Under the pieces are notes generated by a model, which had not been told where the DNA came from, searched no databases, and worked only from the letters and a program-made list of their open reading frames with translations. A stretch of DNA of 64,000 bases. Source: Drosophila pseudoobscura. Taxonomy: Eukaryota; Arthropoda; Insecta; Diptera; Drosophilidae. Both the position numbers and the translations under genes were made by a program. Position 1 is the stretch's first letter; every line of letters begins with the position of its first letter. The stretch is from positions 49,677,869-49,741,868 of the forward strand of contig NC_046683.1 in assembly GCF_009870125.1 (NCBI RefSeq), read 5' to 3'. Shown piece by piece: positions 47,558-58,450 of this stretch.

Positions 47558-50500
47558 TTACATGCCCAAAATGTCGTCGCCATCTTCCTCCAGTGAGTCC
47601 CGAGGCTCCCGTTTGAGTCCTATGCCGCCGCCCAGGACCGAGAAGTCATCAGCTGCGATGGTGGCAGCGGTCACCGTGCACTCCTTTGCGCGCTGAGTAC
47701 GACGCTTCTCTTGCTCTTGCGGATCGGCTAGCACATCAGCCAGGGCAATCCTCATACCGGGGACGGTTTTCTTGGTGTTGGCCACCACTAGGCTCCGCTT
47801 CAGGGGAGAGCTAGGCACCCCTGACAGGGAGGAGCCGGAGCCGGAGCTGGAGGCCGGCTTGGGCTGCACGAAGTCGTTGAAGGCGTTTCCCTTGGCGCTG
47901 GTGATTTGCGGGAGGCGCTGCGGGGCCGAGGACCCGCCGGTCGGCGAGGGCTGCTTCTGGCTGGCGGTTACGCTGCCTGCCGACTTTCTCACCAGTATAC
48001 TGTTGCCGTGTGGGGCCGCGGCAGCTCCAGAACCGAGGCCAAGTGCGACGGTCCCGGAGTAACGGGGCCGCTGATTGGGCGGTACCATGCCCGGGGCGGG
48101 GGCCCCCATTAGGCGACGCTTGAGCATTTGTGCTTCCATGGGATTGAGATTCTGCTGTGGATTGTGCGAAATCATGTTCGTGTTGCCGGGTGGCGTGCCC
48201 AAGGTCAATATGGGTCCGCCGCTGCCACACACGGAGAATCTACGGGGCATTTCGCGCACCTTGATGAGAGGTCCGGACTTATGGGGCAACACCTGTTGCG
48301 GGTTCGGCCCGAAAAGGGTGTTCATCGCGGAGGCGTTCTGTGGCCGTGTAGCGGCTACGGCTGTGCCACGCCTGGGGCTGGCCGGAGGAGCCCGGGTACC
48401 ACGACTGACGCTGGTTCCGGAGCAGTTGCTGTCGGCGCTGTTCTTGCGCAGCTGCTCCGTGGGGACACTAACCCCAATGCCGACGCCCGCGCCCACGCCG
48501 CTCGGCTTGCCGTTTGCCTGCACAATACGGTAAATCTTCTTCTCCTCCGGAGACGTGACCAGGTTTACTCCGTTGCACTGCTTGAAGACGCGCTGAATGA
48601 GGTGGCGCGGTTGCCCGGTTGGGGCAGGTGCTGCGGTTGTGGCTCGAACTGCCGGGCGCAACGTGTCCGCGACGACGGGCAAAGGACCGGGCTGCGAAAT
48701 TGTGCCCGACTGCTTGGCGGCACAAACCATACTCACTAGCTCCCTCACCAGATGCATCTCACGATCCGAGACGTGCTCAAAGCCAGACGGTGTGTTGATG
48801 TTGAAATGCTGCTGTTCATCTGAGTTTGGGAAGGCAGTTGCGTCATCAAAGGTCTCCATTAAGGACTGGAACACCTTTTTCTTGAAGAGTAACTTCTGGC
48901 GGGGATTCATTTCCGCCATCTGCGGGCGGACCATCTCTAAAAAGTGCTCATCAGAGAAAATGTCTGGGCTCTCTGTCTGCATTCCTCGCTCTATTCTGGT
49001 CTTCAGTGTCATAAAAGAGGGAATCACGGTGGGTCCAACCCCAGTTGCGGTCATGATCGGCAATGCACTGGCAGTCACCTGGCCGCTGCTTGAGACGGCA
49101 CTCGTAGTGGGCGCAATCAGGGTGGTCACCGTCACAGAGCTTGGCAGCGAGCTGGTGAGGAGTAGAGCATTGTTGCTGATTCCGTTGGATGTAGAGGCAG
49201 GAGTGGCCTTGGGGAATGGGAGTGAGACTGAAACTGGGATCGAGATTGGCGGTGCGGGTGGGGCTTTGACTGAGCCTTGATTGCTTGGCGAAGGGCTTGA
49301 GACTGGGGTACTCGTCTTGTCGGGTGTGGGCGCTGGCCGCATCTTTATAGTCGCAGCTGGGCTGCCCATGATGCTACTGCGACGCGTGATGATAATGCCT
49401 GTCTGGGACTGTGACGAAACCGCAGTCGGAGCGGGAGCTTTTGGACGTGGAAAGATATCGTCGCGTGTGAGGGCGAAGGCTTTAGCGAGCCCTGCATCTA
49501 CTGGTCGGTTTGATTCAGCATCTTCATTGGTAGCTTCTACTATAGTAGACGTCCGAGCCTGGTTCCTGTTGGCCAAATACTTGGGCACCGGAGTCATCTT
49601 TACCGGGGATGTTATGGAACTACGAGCGGCAGCCAACGTCATGGATTTACGGCGCTGCTGTCTGGTCAGACGCTGTTCGGTGGCGACCTTCTTCACTGGG
49701 AGCTGCTTGACTCCGCCAACTCCCGTGGCGCGTACGGTGCGACGTGGGCGACGGCCGCTTAGGCTGTCGCTGCCAGTGCCGCACGATTCTTCGGCGCTGT
49801 CGTCCATTGTTTCCTCAAGGGGATCCTTGGAGTCAGAGGCGTGCAAGTTTTTCTTGCGAATGATCAAACGGTTGTCCTCGCCGGTCTGCTTGATGAAGAA
49901 AGTTGGCTTTCCGGTTTCGTCAGCAGTGGAGATTGGGCTTGTGGGCGCAGCTTCCTCGTTGTCTGAATTGGGCTCGCCTTCCTCCTCTTCCCAGACGTAG
50001 TCGGTTGGCTCCTTGCTCTTTTTTCCTTTATCCTTCTCTTCGGATTTCTCCTCTTTTATTTTGGGAGAGTCTGATGGCTTGTTCTCAGCTTCATCCGTTG
50101 CAGAGCCTTGCTTCTTGGGCGGCTCCTTTTCGTTAACTGCGATATCCTGCGGCTTGTCGTCCTCTTTTAAGGGCTGTGTGTTCTTAACAGCCGTGCTCTC
50201 GCCGGTGATACTCGTATCGCGCTCACTCTCGTTATCTTCGTCCTCGTCAACGATATCCTCTTGGACGTTCAGGTGTTGCCTGAGGAAACTTAGATCCTTC
50301 GCGTATTGGAAGGGTAAGCGCTTAGATCCTGCGCGACGCCGCTGGGCGTCGACGTTCATCCAACGAGCGTACTCGTTACGCAAAACACGCCACCGTCGCC
50401 TACACTTCTCCACTGCAGCATGTTAGGGTGAGAAAGAGAAAGAGATAGACAAATACAGTTAAGTTCTCACTGTTATATTATATTCGTAAATTCTTAAAGA

Positions 50501-53500
50501 GGTAAAAGGAACGAGACGGTCGCCATAAAGATAGTGCTGTGGCATGTGGCAGGTAAGCACCCAGAAACAGATGGCTAAGCATTCCCCTGATTGGGGTAGT
50601 AAAGGTTGGCAATCCCTGTGCAGATCCTCGCCAAACACCCAATAATCGCAATCCGCGATCCCCTATACCATAAACCATAAATAAACCTTTTTGTGTACGT
50701 CTTAAATCTCTAACCTCAAAAAACCAAATAAAGTTAGCGCATAGCAATCGCTAATAGCCCTGAAATAGGTAGCCTGATCTCAACAATTTTAATAACTCAA
50801 CCAGAGAGAACGCTATGGTCAAGTTTCAAGGCTACTGCAACCTTTTTGAGATTTTCGTAACATCGACAGCAGGCTACAGATTAACGCACGCCAAATATGG
50901 TTACACTCGATTCCACAGACTGCAAGATTAAAGGGCTAATACAAATCAACAGACAGACGGTCATGGCTACATCAGACTACAATAGATATAAGATTTTAGT
51001 CCACATTTGCTGAGTATATTGACCTTATATGCGAGTAAATATATCGGATAAAAATATGCTTTTCTGTGAGACAACTCCAACGACAAACTCGGCATACAAG
51101 CAGACACATATACACATTTCCGATTTGCCGATTTCAATAAAAGTTGATATATTACAAAAAAGCTGGTACTCTGTGAGTCGCGGCCCTTGCATAGCGTCGG
51201 AATTAGTTTCTCTCTCTCTTATGGATGTACACCAAATTTGGTTCCTCTAGCTCTCATAAACTCTGATAGCTAGGCGTCAAACAAGACGAACAGACGGACG
51301 GACAGACAGGCATACCTATATCGACTCAGCTATTTATGCTGATCAAAAAAAATAAGTACATCGGTGTCGTGCTAGTTTGTTATGGAATATCTCGTATTTT
51401 TGTAAATGTATGGATTCCAATTGTTTACATTTGGAAAGGTTACAGTCTTGCCAAGTATTTTAATCAAAAACGAGAGGGAACGTTGTGAGTTGCTGCGGTC
51501 ACCGCAACTCTACATTTATACCCGATACTTAGTCAGTATGGCTCTCCTCCGGCAGACGCCGCTAATATTGAACGACACGACAACGAGTGCGTGCGAGAGA
51601 GACAGAAAATCAGTCTGAGCGTGACGTCGGGCGCTGCGTAGCCACTGCAAATTGATTTGTTCCTTTTGGCTTAAAAAAAAGGTCTGATCTGATCTGATCC
51701 AGATTCAGCAATCTGATAGATATGGCCATTTTCTATGATTCTGCGTTTTTAGTTTTCTCGAATCTGCAATATTGTGGATGCAACAGATTTTCGTCCTTTG
51801 TGGGGGCGGAAGGAGGTGGGGCGAAATTCTGAGATACACATTTTATAGTGAGATATAACAAGAGTGCGGATACCAAATTTGGTTACTGTAGCGTTAATAG
51901 TCTCTGAGATTTGTGGATGTCCCAGATTTTCGTCCTTTGCGGGGGCGGAAGGGGGTGGGGCGAAATTTTGAAACGAAACGGTCAAAGTCCGATATCACAG
52001 GAGTGTGGATACCAAATTTGGTTGCTCTAGCTCTTATAGCTCGGCAGAACCGACCATGAAACCTGTGTGTTAGAGAGAGACAGAGCGAGAAAGAATGAAT
52101 TTCTTTTCTTGATTCTGGCTATAATAATTATACGATCTGGTTTAGATTTTGCATTTTAGAAGATATAGTCATCCCCTACGATTCTGCGTTTTCTGTTTTC
52201 TCATATCTATGAAATTGTGGATGCCACAGATTTTCGCTTTTTGTGGAGGAGAATGTGGGCGGGGCAAAGTTTTGAAATATTTTTGTAACAGTGATATATC
52301 ACAGAAGTCCGTATATGAAATGTCGTTGCTCTAGCTCTTATAGTCTTTGTGCACTAGGCGGTGATAGGGACGGACGGACGGACAGACGGACAGACAGACA
52401 GGGCTCAATCGATTCGGCTATTGATGCTGATTAAGAATATACGATTCCTTCTGGACGTTGCACACATCCATTTTCACCACAAATCTAATATACCCCAATA
52501 CTTATTTTGAGTATCGGGTATAATTAAAGTGGGGAACCATCTTTATAGAATTCTATGCTTCTATTTTTGCTGGATGGGCATTTTTGGTCTGACCAAAATA
52601 ATAAGTACACTGGTGTTATTTATAAATTTTAAGGGATGTGGTCAAAGGCTTGTTGGTTTTTATTGAGTTTTTTCATATTTAAGTACATGAGAGGTAAAAA
52701 AATTCTTTAGATAACCCGTGCTGCTGAAGAAAATTTGAAGACGAGGAAAAAAGTCGTTGAAAATCATTTGGCATGGTCTGGGTCAGATGGGCCTTAAAAG
52801 TGGAATAATATATTATTGAGAGAGGAAACAAAAATACGTCTTTTTAAGGGAAAGAATTCGACTTTCGGTACACAAAGAAAATGGCTAAGATCGGAGGCCG
52901 ATGTTTTCCGTGGCATGGCGTTGAGCCGGTACATCGCATAACTGATCCTGTGACCCGATTCGGGTATAAAAACATATTGACAGACATTATGCGACCTTAT
53001 GCTGAGAAAAACATGCCCTTGAGATGGGTCTTTTTACAGGAAAATGACCCAAAGCACACCTCAAAGCTGGTCAGGGCTTGGTTTACGGGAAAAAATGTAA
53101 ACATTATGGCTTTTCATTTTTGCCAGCAGTGTATATGTATACTTTATGGGGTCGGAAACACTTCCTTCTGTGTATTACAGACAACCACATCCATAAAAAA
53201 AACTAATATATCCATGAAGCCTTCGAGAACCGGGTTAAAAAACAACTAACTTCACCGCACCAAAGGTTATTTAATAATCGACCAATCAATCGATGTGTAT
53301 CTGTGAAACAGTCGCTTGCCTACGATCATAGCCGAATGAACATAAGCAGAAATATGAGATGTACATACATGTTATTTAATAAGGAACACATTTTTCTCTT
53401 GGTAGAACAAATATAATCGCTTTAATGGCTTTAGAGAAAAACCAATTCGGTGCGCAGGTAAGTTTATTTGAGTCTGATGGAATACTGGACTCGAAAAAAC

Positions 53501-56500
53501 ACACAATATGTACAAATTAAACATGCTAGTGCAAGTAATGTTATGGGGTGGACAGATGCTCCATTCTAAAAACATTCGATCTTTTCAGCAAAAGTTAAAT
53601 CACATTTAAAATCGTGATTAAATTATTATTAAACTAACTAGGTAAGACGTTGTATTTTTTTGTTGTAAGATCTAAGACTACCAATAATTAATTATAATTA
53701 TATAACCATAATTATGTATGACAGTATTTCGCATTCAAATAAAGTTTGGATGCACTTGCTAAATGATTATTCCTTTTCTGATAGCAGCCTTATAATATCT
53801 CTTAAAATCTCTAACGACAGGCAACTCTTTACATTGTTTCCTTTGGCTTTCATTTTTATTGGTCCTAATTATTGGCTAACCGGATCCCCCTGCTTAATTA
53901 AACACCCGTGCAGAATGAACCACTCTGCCGCAGATGAGAGGAACAGTAAGAACGGACGGTACTGTGCCTAGTCCGTGACGCACAAGCACACACACACTAA
54001 TGTTCTATTAAATCGTGTACTCTGCACTTTTAGCACAAATACACATATACGTATGTTTATATGTATGCCTGCAAGTGAAAGTTCACTTTGAGGGGCAGGA
54101 TCCCTTCCAGTAATTAAAAAAAAAGATTCGTGGCAAGTTTATACAAATGCATTAACTAATAAAAGTAACATAACGCAGAACATAGTTCGTTTTGAGAATA
54201 ACGGGTCCGAGTCGTAATATACCGATACTACCCGTGAAACAGCATACACAAAACAATTGTGCTCAGAAAGTTTTCCCTGTGTTTTTAATTTTTATTGTCT
54301 GCTGCCGATAAGCCGATCGTTAGAAAATCCAAAGGTTCTCTCGGATAATGACTTTAGTTTCTTTAATTTCATATTGGGAAACATTTTCAATGAAAAAAAA
54401 AACACGGCTTCTAATTGGAATAATATTGAAGTGACATCTTGGTTTAACTTGTAGCATTTTCGCAAGTTCCAAATTTGAGTAAAAGTTCGCAATTGTTTGG
54501 GTGTTAGACACAACTTTGAAAGCCAATAACTGTTAGTATACAAGGAACATCTGTTACATTCAAATGCGCGGGCGCAAGTGTTTACAATCACCAAATATAC
54601 AAAGTGCCGATTTTCAGCACTGGCGGCACTGCATGCGAGCGCTATGCAACACTCACCCGGCTCACCTATCCCTAATGAGATATTTTAATATAATTATTTA
54701 ATTTTATTTTAATCATTTAGTTTTCCCTGTGTTTTTAATTTTTATTGTCAGCTGCCGATAAGCCGATCGTTAGAAAATCCAAAGGTTCTCTCGGATAATG
54801 GCTTTAGTTTCTTTAATTTTATATTGGAAAACATTTTCAATGAAAAAAAAACACGGCTTCTAATTGGAATAATATTGAAGTGACATCTTGGTTTAACTGG
54901 TAGCATTTTCGCATGTTCCAAATTTGAGTAAAAGTTCGCAAATGTTTGGGTGTTTAAATATTGATCGGCAATATTGATTATATGAAAAGAATGGTCCACA
55001 CAGACACACACCCGTGCAGAATGAACAGCTCTGTCGCAGAGGAGAGAAACAGTTAGAACGGGCGGTAACTGTGCCTTGTCCGTGACGCACAAGCACACAC
55101 ACACTAATGTTCTAAGAAATCCCATACTCTGCACTTTTAGCACAAATACACATATACATATGTTTATATGTATGCCTCAAAGTTCACTTTGAGGGGCTGG
55201 ATCCCTTCCAATAAAATACAAGGAATATCTGTTACATTCAAATGCACGGGCGCAAGTGTTTACAATCACCAAATATACAAAGTGCCGCTTTTCAGCAATG
55301 GCGGCACTGAATGTGAGCCCTATGCAAAACTCACCTGACTCCCCTATCTCCGTAGCCACAATGACCCAACTTTGGTTGGTCGGCAACCATTTCCTGTAAT
55401 TTAGGTTGCCACGATCATAAATCGTCGCCTGCTTCTTCACTGCCTGCAACAGCTTCAGATTTGGTTCGTTATTGCACATCCCTCTTAATCTCCAACCACA
55501 ACACTTTTTGAACTTAATTTTTACAACCCACAACACGATCGGCTCAGTCGTAAAAGAAAGAAAACTAGATGGGCGTTGGAGATGGGGGCCCTTCGATAGA
55601 CAGATTAACAGTATGTATAAGATATCGATACTACCAGTTAAATAGGCTAGCATAGCATAGCAAAATAATTTTGCTCAGAAAGCTGTTTAGGGAAATGAGT
55701 AAGCCTTTTAAGCTGGGCAACAATATACACTTAAGCTGATTTTATGTTCCCAGACTATTTAAAAAATATATTTAAATAAAGTAATACAATTTGTACTTCC
55801 ATAGTTCATCCTACAATATAACAAAAAATCAACTGTAAAAACGGGCAACAAATGTTGATGATATCGCATATTAAAATAATTTCCCACTTATATTTGCATA
55901 ATTTACTAGATTTTAGAGACTACTTGGAACATGTGTCTGCCATTGTTTACTTTTTAGTTAATCATTCCACAAGAAACAAAAATCAGTTACATTCAAATGC
56001 TCGGGCAGCTGCGATTAATCGATGGCGGCCGCAGATGTTTACCATCGCCAACAATTCAAACAAAAAACGAGCAAGCGGCCAATTACTTGCCGGTCGCCTC
56101 TTCGCAGCAAGTGCTCAGAAAGTTCTATAATTCATCCTTCAACATTAAATAATAAACAGTCAAATTTTAGACACTACTTTGAAAGCCAATAACTGTTAGT
56201 ATACAAGGAACATTTTTTAAATTCAAATGCGCGGGCGCAAGTGTTTACAATCACCAAATATACAAGCAAAGTGCCGATTTTCAGCACTGGCGGCACTGCA
56301 CGCGAGCGCTATGCAACACTCACCCGGCTCACCTATCCCTAATGAGATATTTGAATATAATTATTTAATTTTATTTTAATCATTTAGTTTTCCCTGTGTT
56401 TTTAATTTTTATTGTCAGCTGCCGATAAGCCGATCGTTAGACAGAAAATCCAAAGGTTCTCTCGGATAATGGCTTTAGTTTCTTTAATTTTATATTGGGA

Positions 56501-58450
56501 AACATTTTCAATGAAAAAAAAAACACGGCTTCTAACTGGAATAATATTGAAGTGACATCTTGGTTTAACTTGTAGCATTTTCGCATGATCCAAATTTGAG
56601 TAAAAGTTCGCAATTGTTTGGGTGTTAGACACAACTTTGAAAGCCAATAACTGTTAGTATACAAGGAACATCTGTTACATTCAAATGCGCGGGCGCAAGT
56701 GTTTACAATCACCAAATATACAAGCAAAGTGCCGATTTTCAGCACTGGCGGCACTGCATGCGAGCGCTATGCAACACTCACCCGGCTCACCTATCCCTAA
56801 TGAGATATTTTAATATAATTATTTAATTTTATTTTAATCATTTAGTTTTCCCTGTTTTTAATTTTTATTGTCTGCTGCCGATAAGCCGATCGTTAGACAG
56901 AAAATCCAAAGGTTCTCTCGGTTAATGGCTTTAGTTTCTTTAATTTTATATTGGGAAACATTTTCAATGAAAAAAAAACACGGCTTCTAACTGGAATAAT
57001 ATTGAAGTGACATCTTGGTTTAACTTGTAGCATTTTCGCATGTTCCAAATTTGAGTAAAAGTTCGCAAATGTTTGGGTGTTTAAATGTTGATCGGCAATA
57101 TTGATTATATGAAAAGAATGGTCCACACAGACACACACCCGTGCAGAATGAACAGCTCTGTCGCAGAGGAGAGAAACAGTTAGAACGGGCGGTAACTGTG
57201 CCTTGTCCGTGACGCACAAGCACACACACACTAATGATCTAAGAAATCCTATACTCTGCACTTTTAGCACAAATACACATATACATATGTTTATATGTAT
57301 GCCTCAAAGTTCACTTTGAGGGGCTGGATCCCTTCCAATAAAATACAAGGAATATCTGTTACATTCAAATGCACGGGCGCAAGTGTTTACAATCACCAAA
57401 TATACAAAGTGCCGCTTTTCAGCAATGGCGGCACTGAATGTGAGCCCTATGCAAAACTCACCTGACTCCCCTATCTCCGTAGCCACAATGACCCAACTTT
57501 GGTTGGTCGGCAACCATTTCCTGTAATTTAGGTTGCCACGATCATAAATCGTCGCCTGCTTCTTCACTGCCTGCAACAGCTTCAGATTTGGTTCGTTATT
57601 GCACATCCCTCTTAATCTCCAACCACAACACTTTTTGAACTTAATTTTTACAACCCACAACACGATCGGCTCAGTCGTAAAAGAAAGAAAACTAGATGGG
57701 CGTTGGAGAAGGGGGCCCTTCGATAGACAGATTAACAGTCTGTATAAGATATCGATACTACCAGTTAAATAGGCTAGCATAGCATAGCAAAATAATTTTG
57801 CTCAGAAAGCTGTTTAGGGAAATGAGTAAGCCTTTTAAGCTGGGCAACAATATACACTTAAGCTGATTTTATGTTCCCAGACTATTTAAAAAATATTTTT
57901 AAATAAAGTAATACAATTTGTACTTCCATAGTTCATCCTAAAATATAACAAAAAATCAACTGTAAAAACGGGCAACAAATGTTGATGATATCGCATATTA
58001 AAATAATTTCCCACTTATATTTGCATAATTTACTAGATTTTAGAGACTACTTGGAACATGTGTCTGCCATTGTTTACTTTTTAGTTAATCATTCCACAAG
58101 AAACAAAAATCAGTTACATTCAAATGCTCGGGCAGCTGCGATTAATCGATGGCGGCCGCAGATGTTTACCATCACCAACAATTCAAACAAAAAACGAGCA
58201 AGCGGCCAATTACTTGCCGGTCGCCTCTTCGCAGCACTGTCGCTCGATAGGCGATTAACGATAGGCATGCGCACGCGAGCGCTATGCAACACTCACCCGA
58301 CTCTCCTGTCTCCGAAGCCACCATGTCCCAACAATTCTCGCTGGCAAGCCTTTTCCTATAACTTCCATGATTCCGATCATAAAGAGCCGGCTGCTTCTCC
58401 ACCGCCCGCAACAGCTTCACATTCGATTCGACACTAGACATCGCACTCAT
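47558..58450 (-). CDS. stwl: MADF-BESS chromatin protein, stonewall-like
   Basis: Two coding exons: 58,450-58,297 and 50,412-47,558, joined in phase (GAGTCGG|TGGAGAAG) to give 1,002 residues. The intron crosses the N-terminal MADF domain (about residues 8-102): exon 1 gives VKLLRAVEKQPALYDRNH and CWDMVASETGES, exon 2 continues VEKCRRRWRVLRNEYARW and FQYAKDLSFLRQHL. Then follow an acidic/Lys-rich stretch, a basic RRPRRTVRAT region, a long Ser/Thr/Pro-rich linker, a BESS motif at about 536-575 (FSDEHFLEMVRPQMAEMNPR), and a low-complexity tail. MADF binds DNA and BESS mediates protein contacts; length, single N-terminal MADF and mid-protein BESS fit Stonewall, a germline chromatin factor. Another long MADF-BESS paralogue cannot be excluded. 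Two in-frame ATGs (58,450, 58,441) are possible starts. Confidence 0.7.
50413..51000. other. stwl intron 1, distal part without recognised features
   Basis: Starts (minus strand) with acceptor CTAACATGCTGCAG. The 89-codon minus frame at 50,478-50,747 shows no domain and no MADF similarity. Nothing else is recognised here. Confidence 0.5.
51080..51350. mobile_element. DINE-like fragment
   Basis: Contains ACCAAATTTGGTTCCTCTAG, a GACGGACGGACAGACAGG microsatellite and ATCGACTCAGCTATTTATGC, the same string order as in the complete element beginning at 51,517. A truncated copy of the same family, in the same orientation, with diverged sequence. Confidence 0.6.
51517..52522. mobile_element. DINE-1-like non-autonomous element, complete
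   Basis: Bounded by perfect 13-bp inverted termini TATACCCGATACT and AGTATCGGGTATA. Inside are about three diverged copies of a segment with GATTTTCG(T/C)CCTTTG and GGGGCG(A/G)A (51,787, 51,917, 52,228), then a GACGGACGGACAGACGGAC tetranucleotide run (52,370-52,400) and the conserved 3' end CGATTCCTTCTGGACGTTGC. Inverted termini plus GTCY-type microsatellite fit the DINE-1/INE-1 Helentron relatives abundant in Drosophila; I recall very similar copies in the obscura group. No coding capacity. Confidence 0.65.
52600..53110 (+). pseudogene. Tc1-like transposase fragment
   Basis: The reading frame from 52,881 gives CFPWHGVEPVHRI, then FGYKNILTDIMRPYAEKNMP and LRWVFLQENDPKHTSKLVRA, the central part of a Tc1-family DD34E transposase. 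The residue that is the second catalytic Asp in QQDNDPKHTS-type motifs is Glu here (LQENDPKH). The preceding 130 bases look like damaged N-terminal sequence, and the frame runs into unrelated sequence after NIMAF, so the third catalytic residue is lost. An inactive relic lying in the stwl intron. Confidence 0.75.
53115..53900. other. intron sequence with short DINE-like tail
   Basis: ATACTTTATGGGGTCGGAAA at 53,136 and CACTTCCTTCTGTGTATTAC are recognisable pieces of the Drosophila dispersed-element 3' end. The rest, to 53,900, is AT-rich and without recognised features. Confidence 0.45.
54640..54675 (-). pseudogene. truncated stwl exon-1 remnant a
   Basis: The minus strand keeps only the last bases of an exon-1-like unit, GGGATAGGTGAGCCGG, followed by donor GTGAGTGTTGCATAGCGC, the same intron start as the genuine exon. 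The upstream coding part is replaced by AT-rich sequence (ATTAAAATATCTCATTAGGG). Confidence 0.65.
55335..55479 (-). CDS. duplicate first exon of stwl, copy 1
   Basis: Open 145-base exon-like unit starting ATG and encoding 48 residues: MCNNEPNLKLLQAVKKQATI, then YDRGNLNYRKW and SWVIVATEIGES. It aligns along its whole length with genuine exon 1 (NVKLLRAVEKQPALYDRNH ... WDMVASETGES), including the MADF Leu-Leu, Tyr-Asp-Arg and Trp positions. Its donor TCAG|GTGAGT has the same phase, so splicing to 50,412 would give an intact MADF domain with a different first half. About half the residues differ, without any stop or frameshift. It may be an alternative first exon or a decaying duplicate; expression is unknown. 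Confidence 0.55.
55623..55630 (-). promoter_or_regulatory. DRE (TATCGATA) upstream of duplicate exon 1
   Basis: Palindromic TATCGATA, the DREF-binding element of many Drosophila promoters, 144 bases upstream of the duplicate exon's ATG. A plausible promoter element. Confidence 0.5.
56308..56345 (-). pseudogene. truncated stwl exon-1 remnant b
   Basis: Same truncated structure as at 54,640: GGGATAGGTGAGCCGG then GTGAGTGTTGCATAGCGCTC. The flanking CGTGCAG matches the genuine locus (GCGTGCGC) slightly better than remnant a. Confidence 0.65.
56770..56808 (-). pseudogene. truncated stwl exon-1 remnant c
   Basis: Third truncated donor-bearing remnant, near-identical to remnant a, including its GCATGCAG flank. 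It lies immediately before the second full duplicate segment. Confidence 0.65.
57462..57606 (-). CDS. duplicate first exon of stwl, copy 2
   Basis: Encodes the same 48 residues as the copy at 55,335-55,479, offset by 2,127 bp, with the same ATG, length and donor phase. The flanking regions differ by a few substitutions. As for copy 1, splicing to the main exon would complete a MADF domain. Confidence 0.55.
57750..57757 (-). promoter_or_regulatory. DRE (TATCGATA) upstream of second duplicate exon
   Basis: TATCGATA, again 144 bases upstream of the ATG, retained exactly as in the other copy. Confidence 0.5.
58297..58450 (-). CDS. stwl: stwl genuine exon 1 (part of the gene 47,558-58,450)
   Basis: Fifty-one codons plus one base, starting MSAMSSVESNVKLLRAVEKQ and ending at donor TCGG|GTGAGTG. 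Preferred over the duplicates as the ancestral exon because it is nearest the divergent promoter, best fits the MADF consensus (QPALYDRNHGSYRKR) and carries two candidate ATGs. Confidence 0.7.

Larger units (their letters stand above)
53904..58237. repeat. tandem duplication array in stwl intron 1
   Basis: Segments derived from the stwl exon-1 neighbourhood are repeated. 54,720-56,110 and 56,846-58,237 are near-identical copies offset by 2,127 bp. 54,272-54,719 and about 56,161-56,845 are shorter, related pieces. A 210-bp segment with CACACCCGTGCAGAATGAAC occurs at 53,904, 55,004 and 57,131. The array stops about 60 bp short of the genuine exon-1 donor, so it expanded from sequence immediately beside that exon. 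Confidence 0.85.

Noticed and set aside
47772..50426. Several plus-strand frames of 96-239 codons
   Set aside because: Shadows of the GC-rich stwl exon; no domain, and the minus strand carries MADF and BESS motifs.
54292..57270. Minus-strand frames of 100-158 codons around the duplicate exons
   Set aside because: Only the 48 codons from the ATG at 55,479 or 57,606 to the donor resemble MADF; the remainder is intron read-through or upstream sequence.
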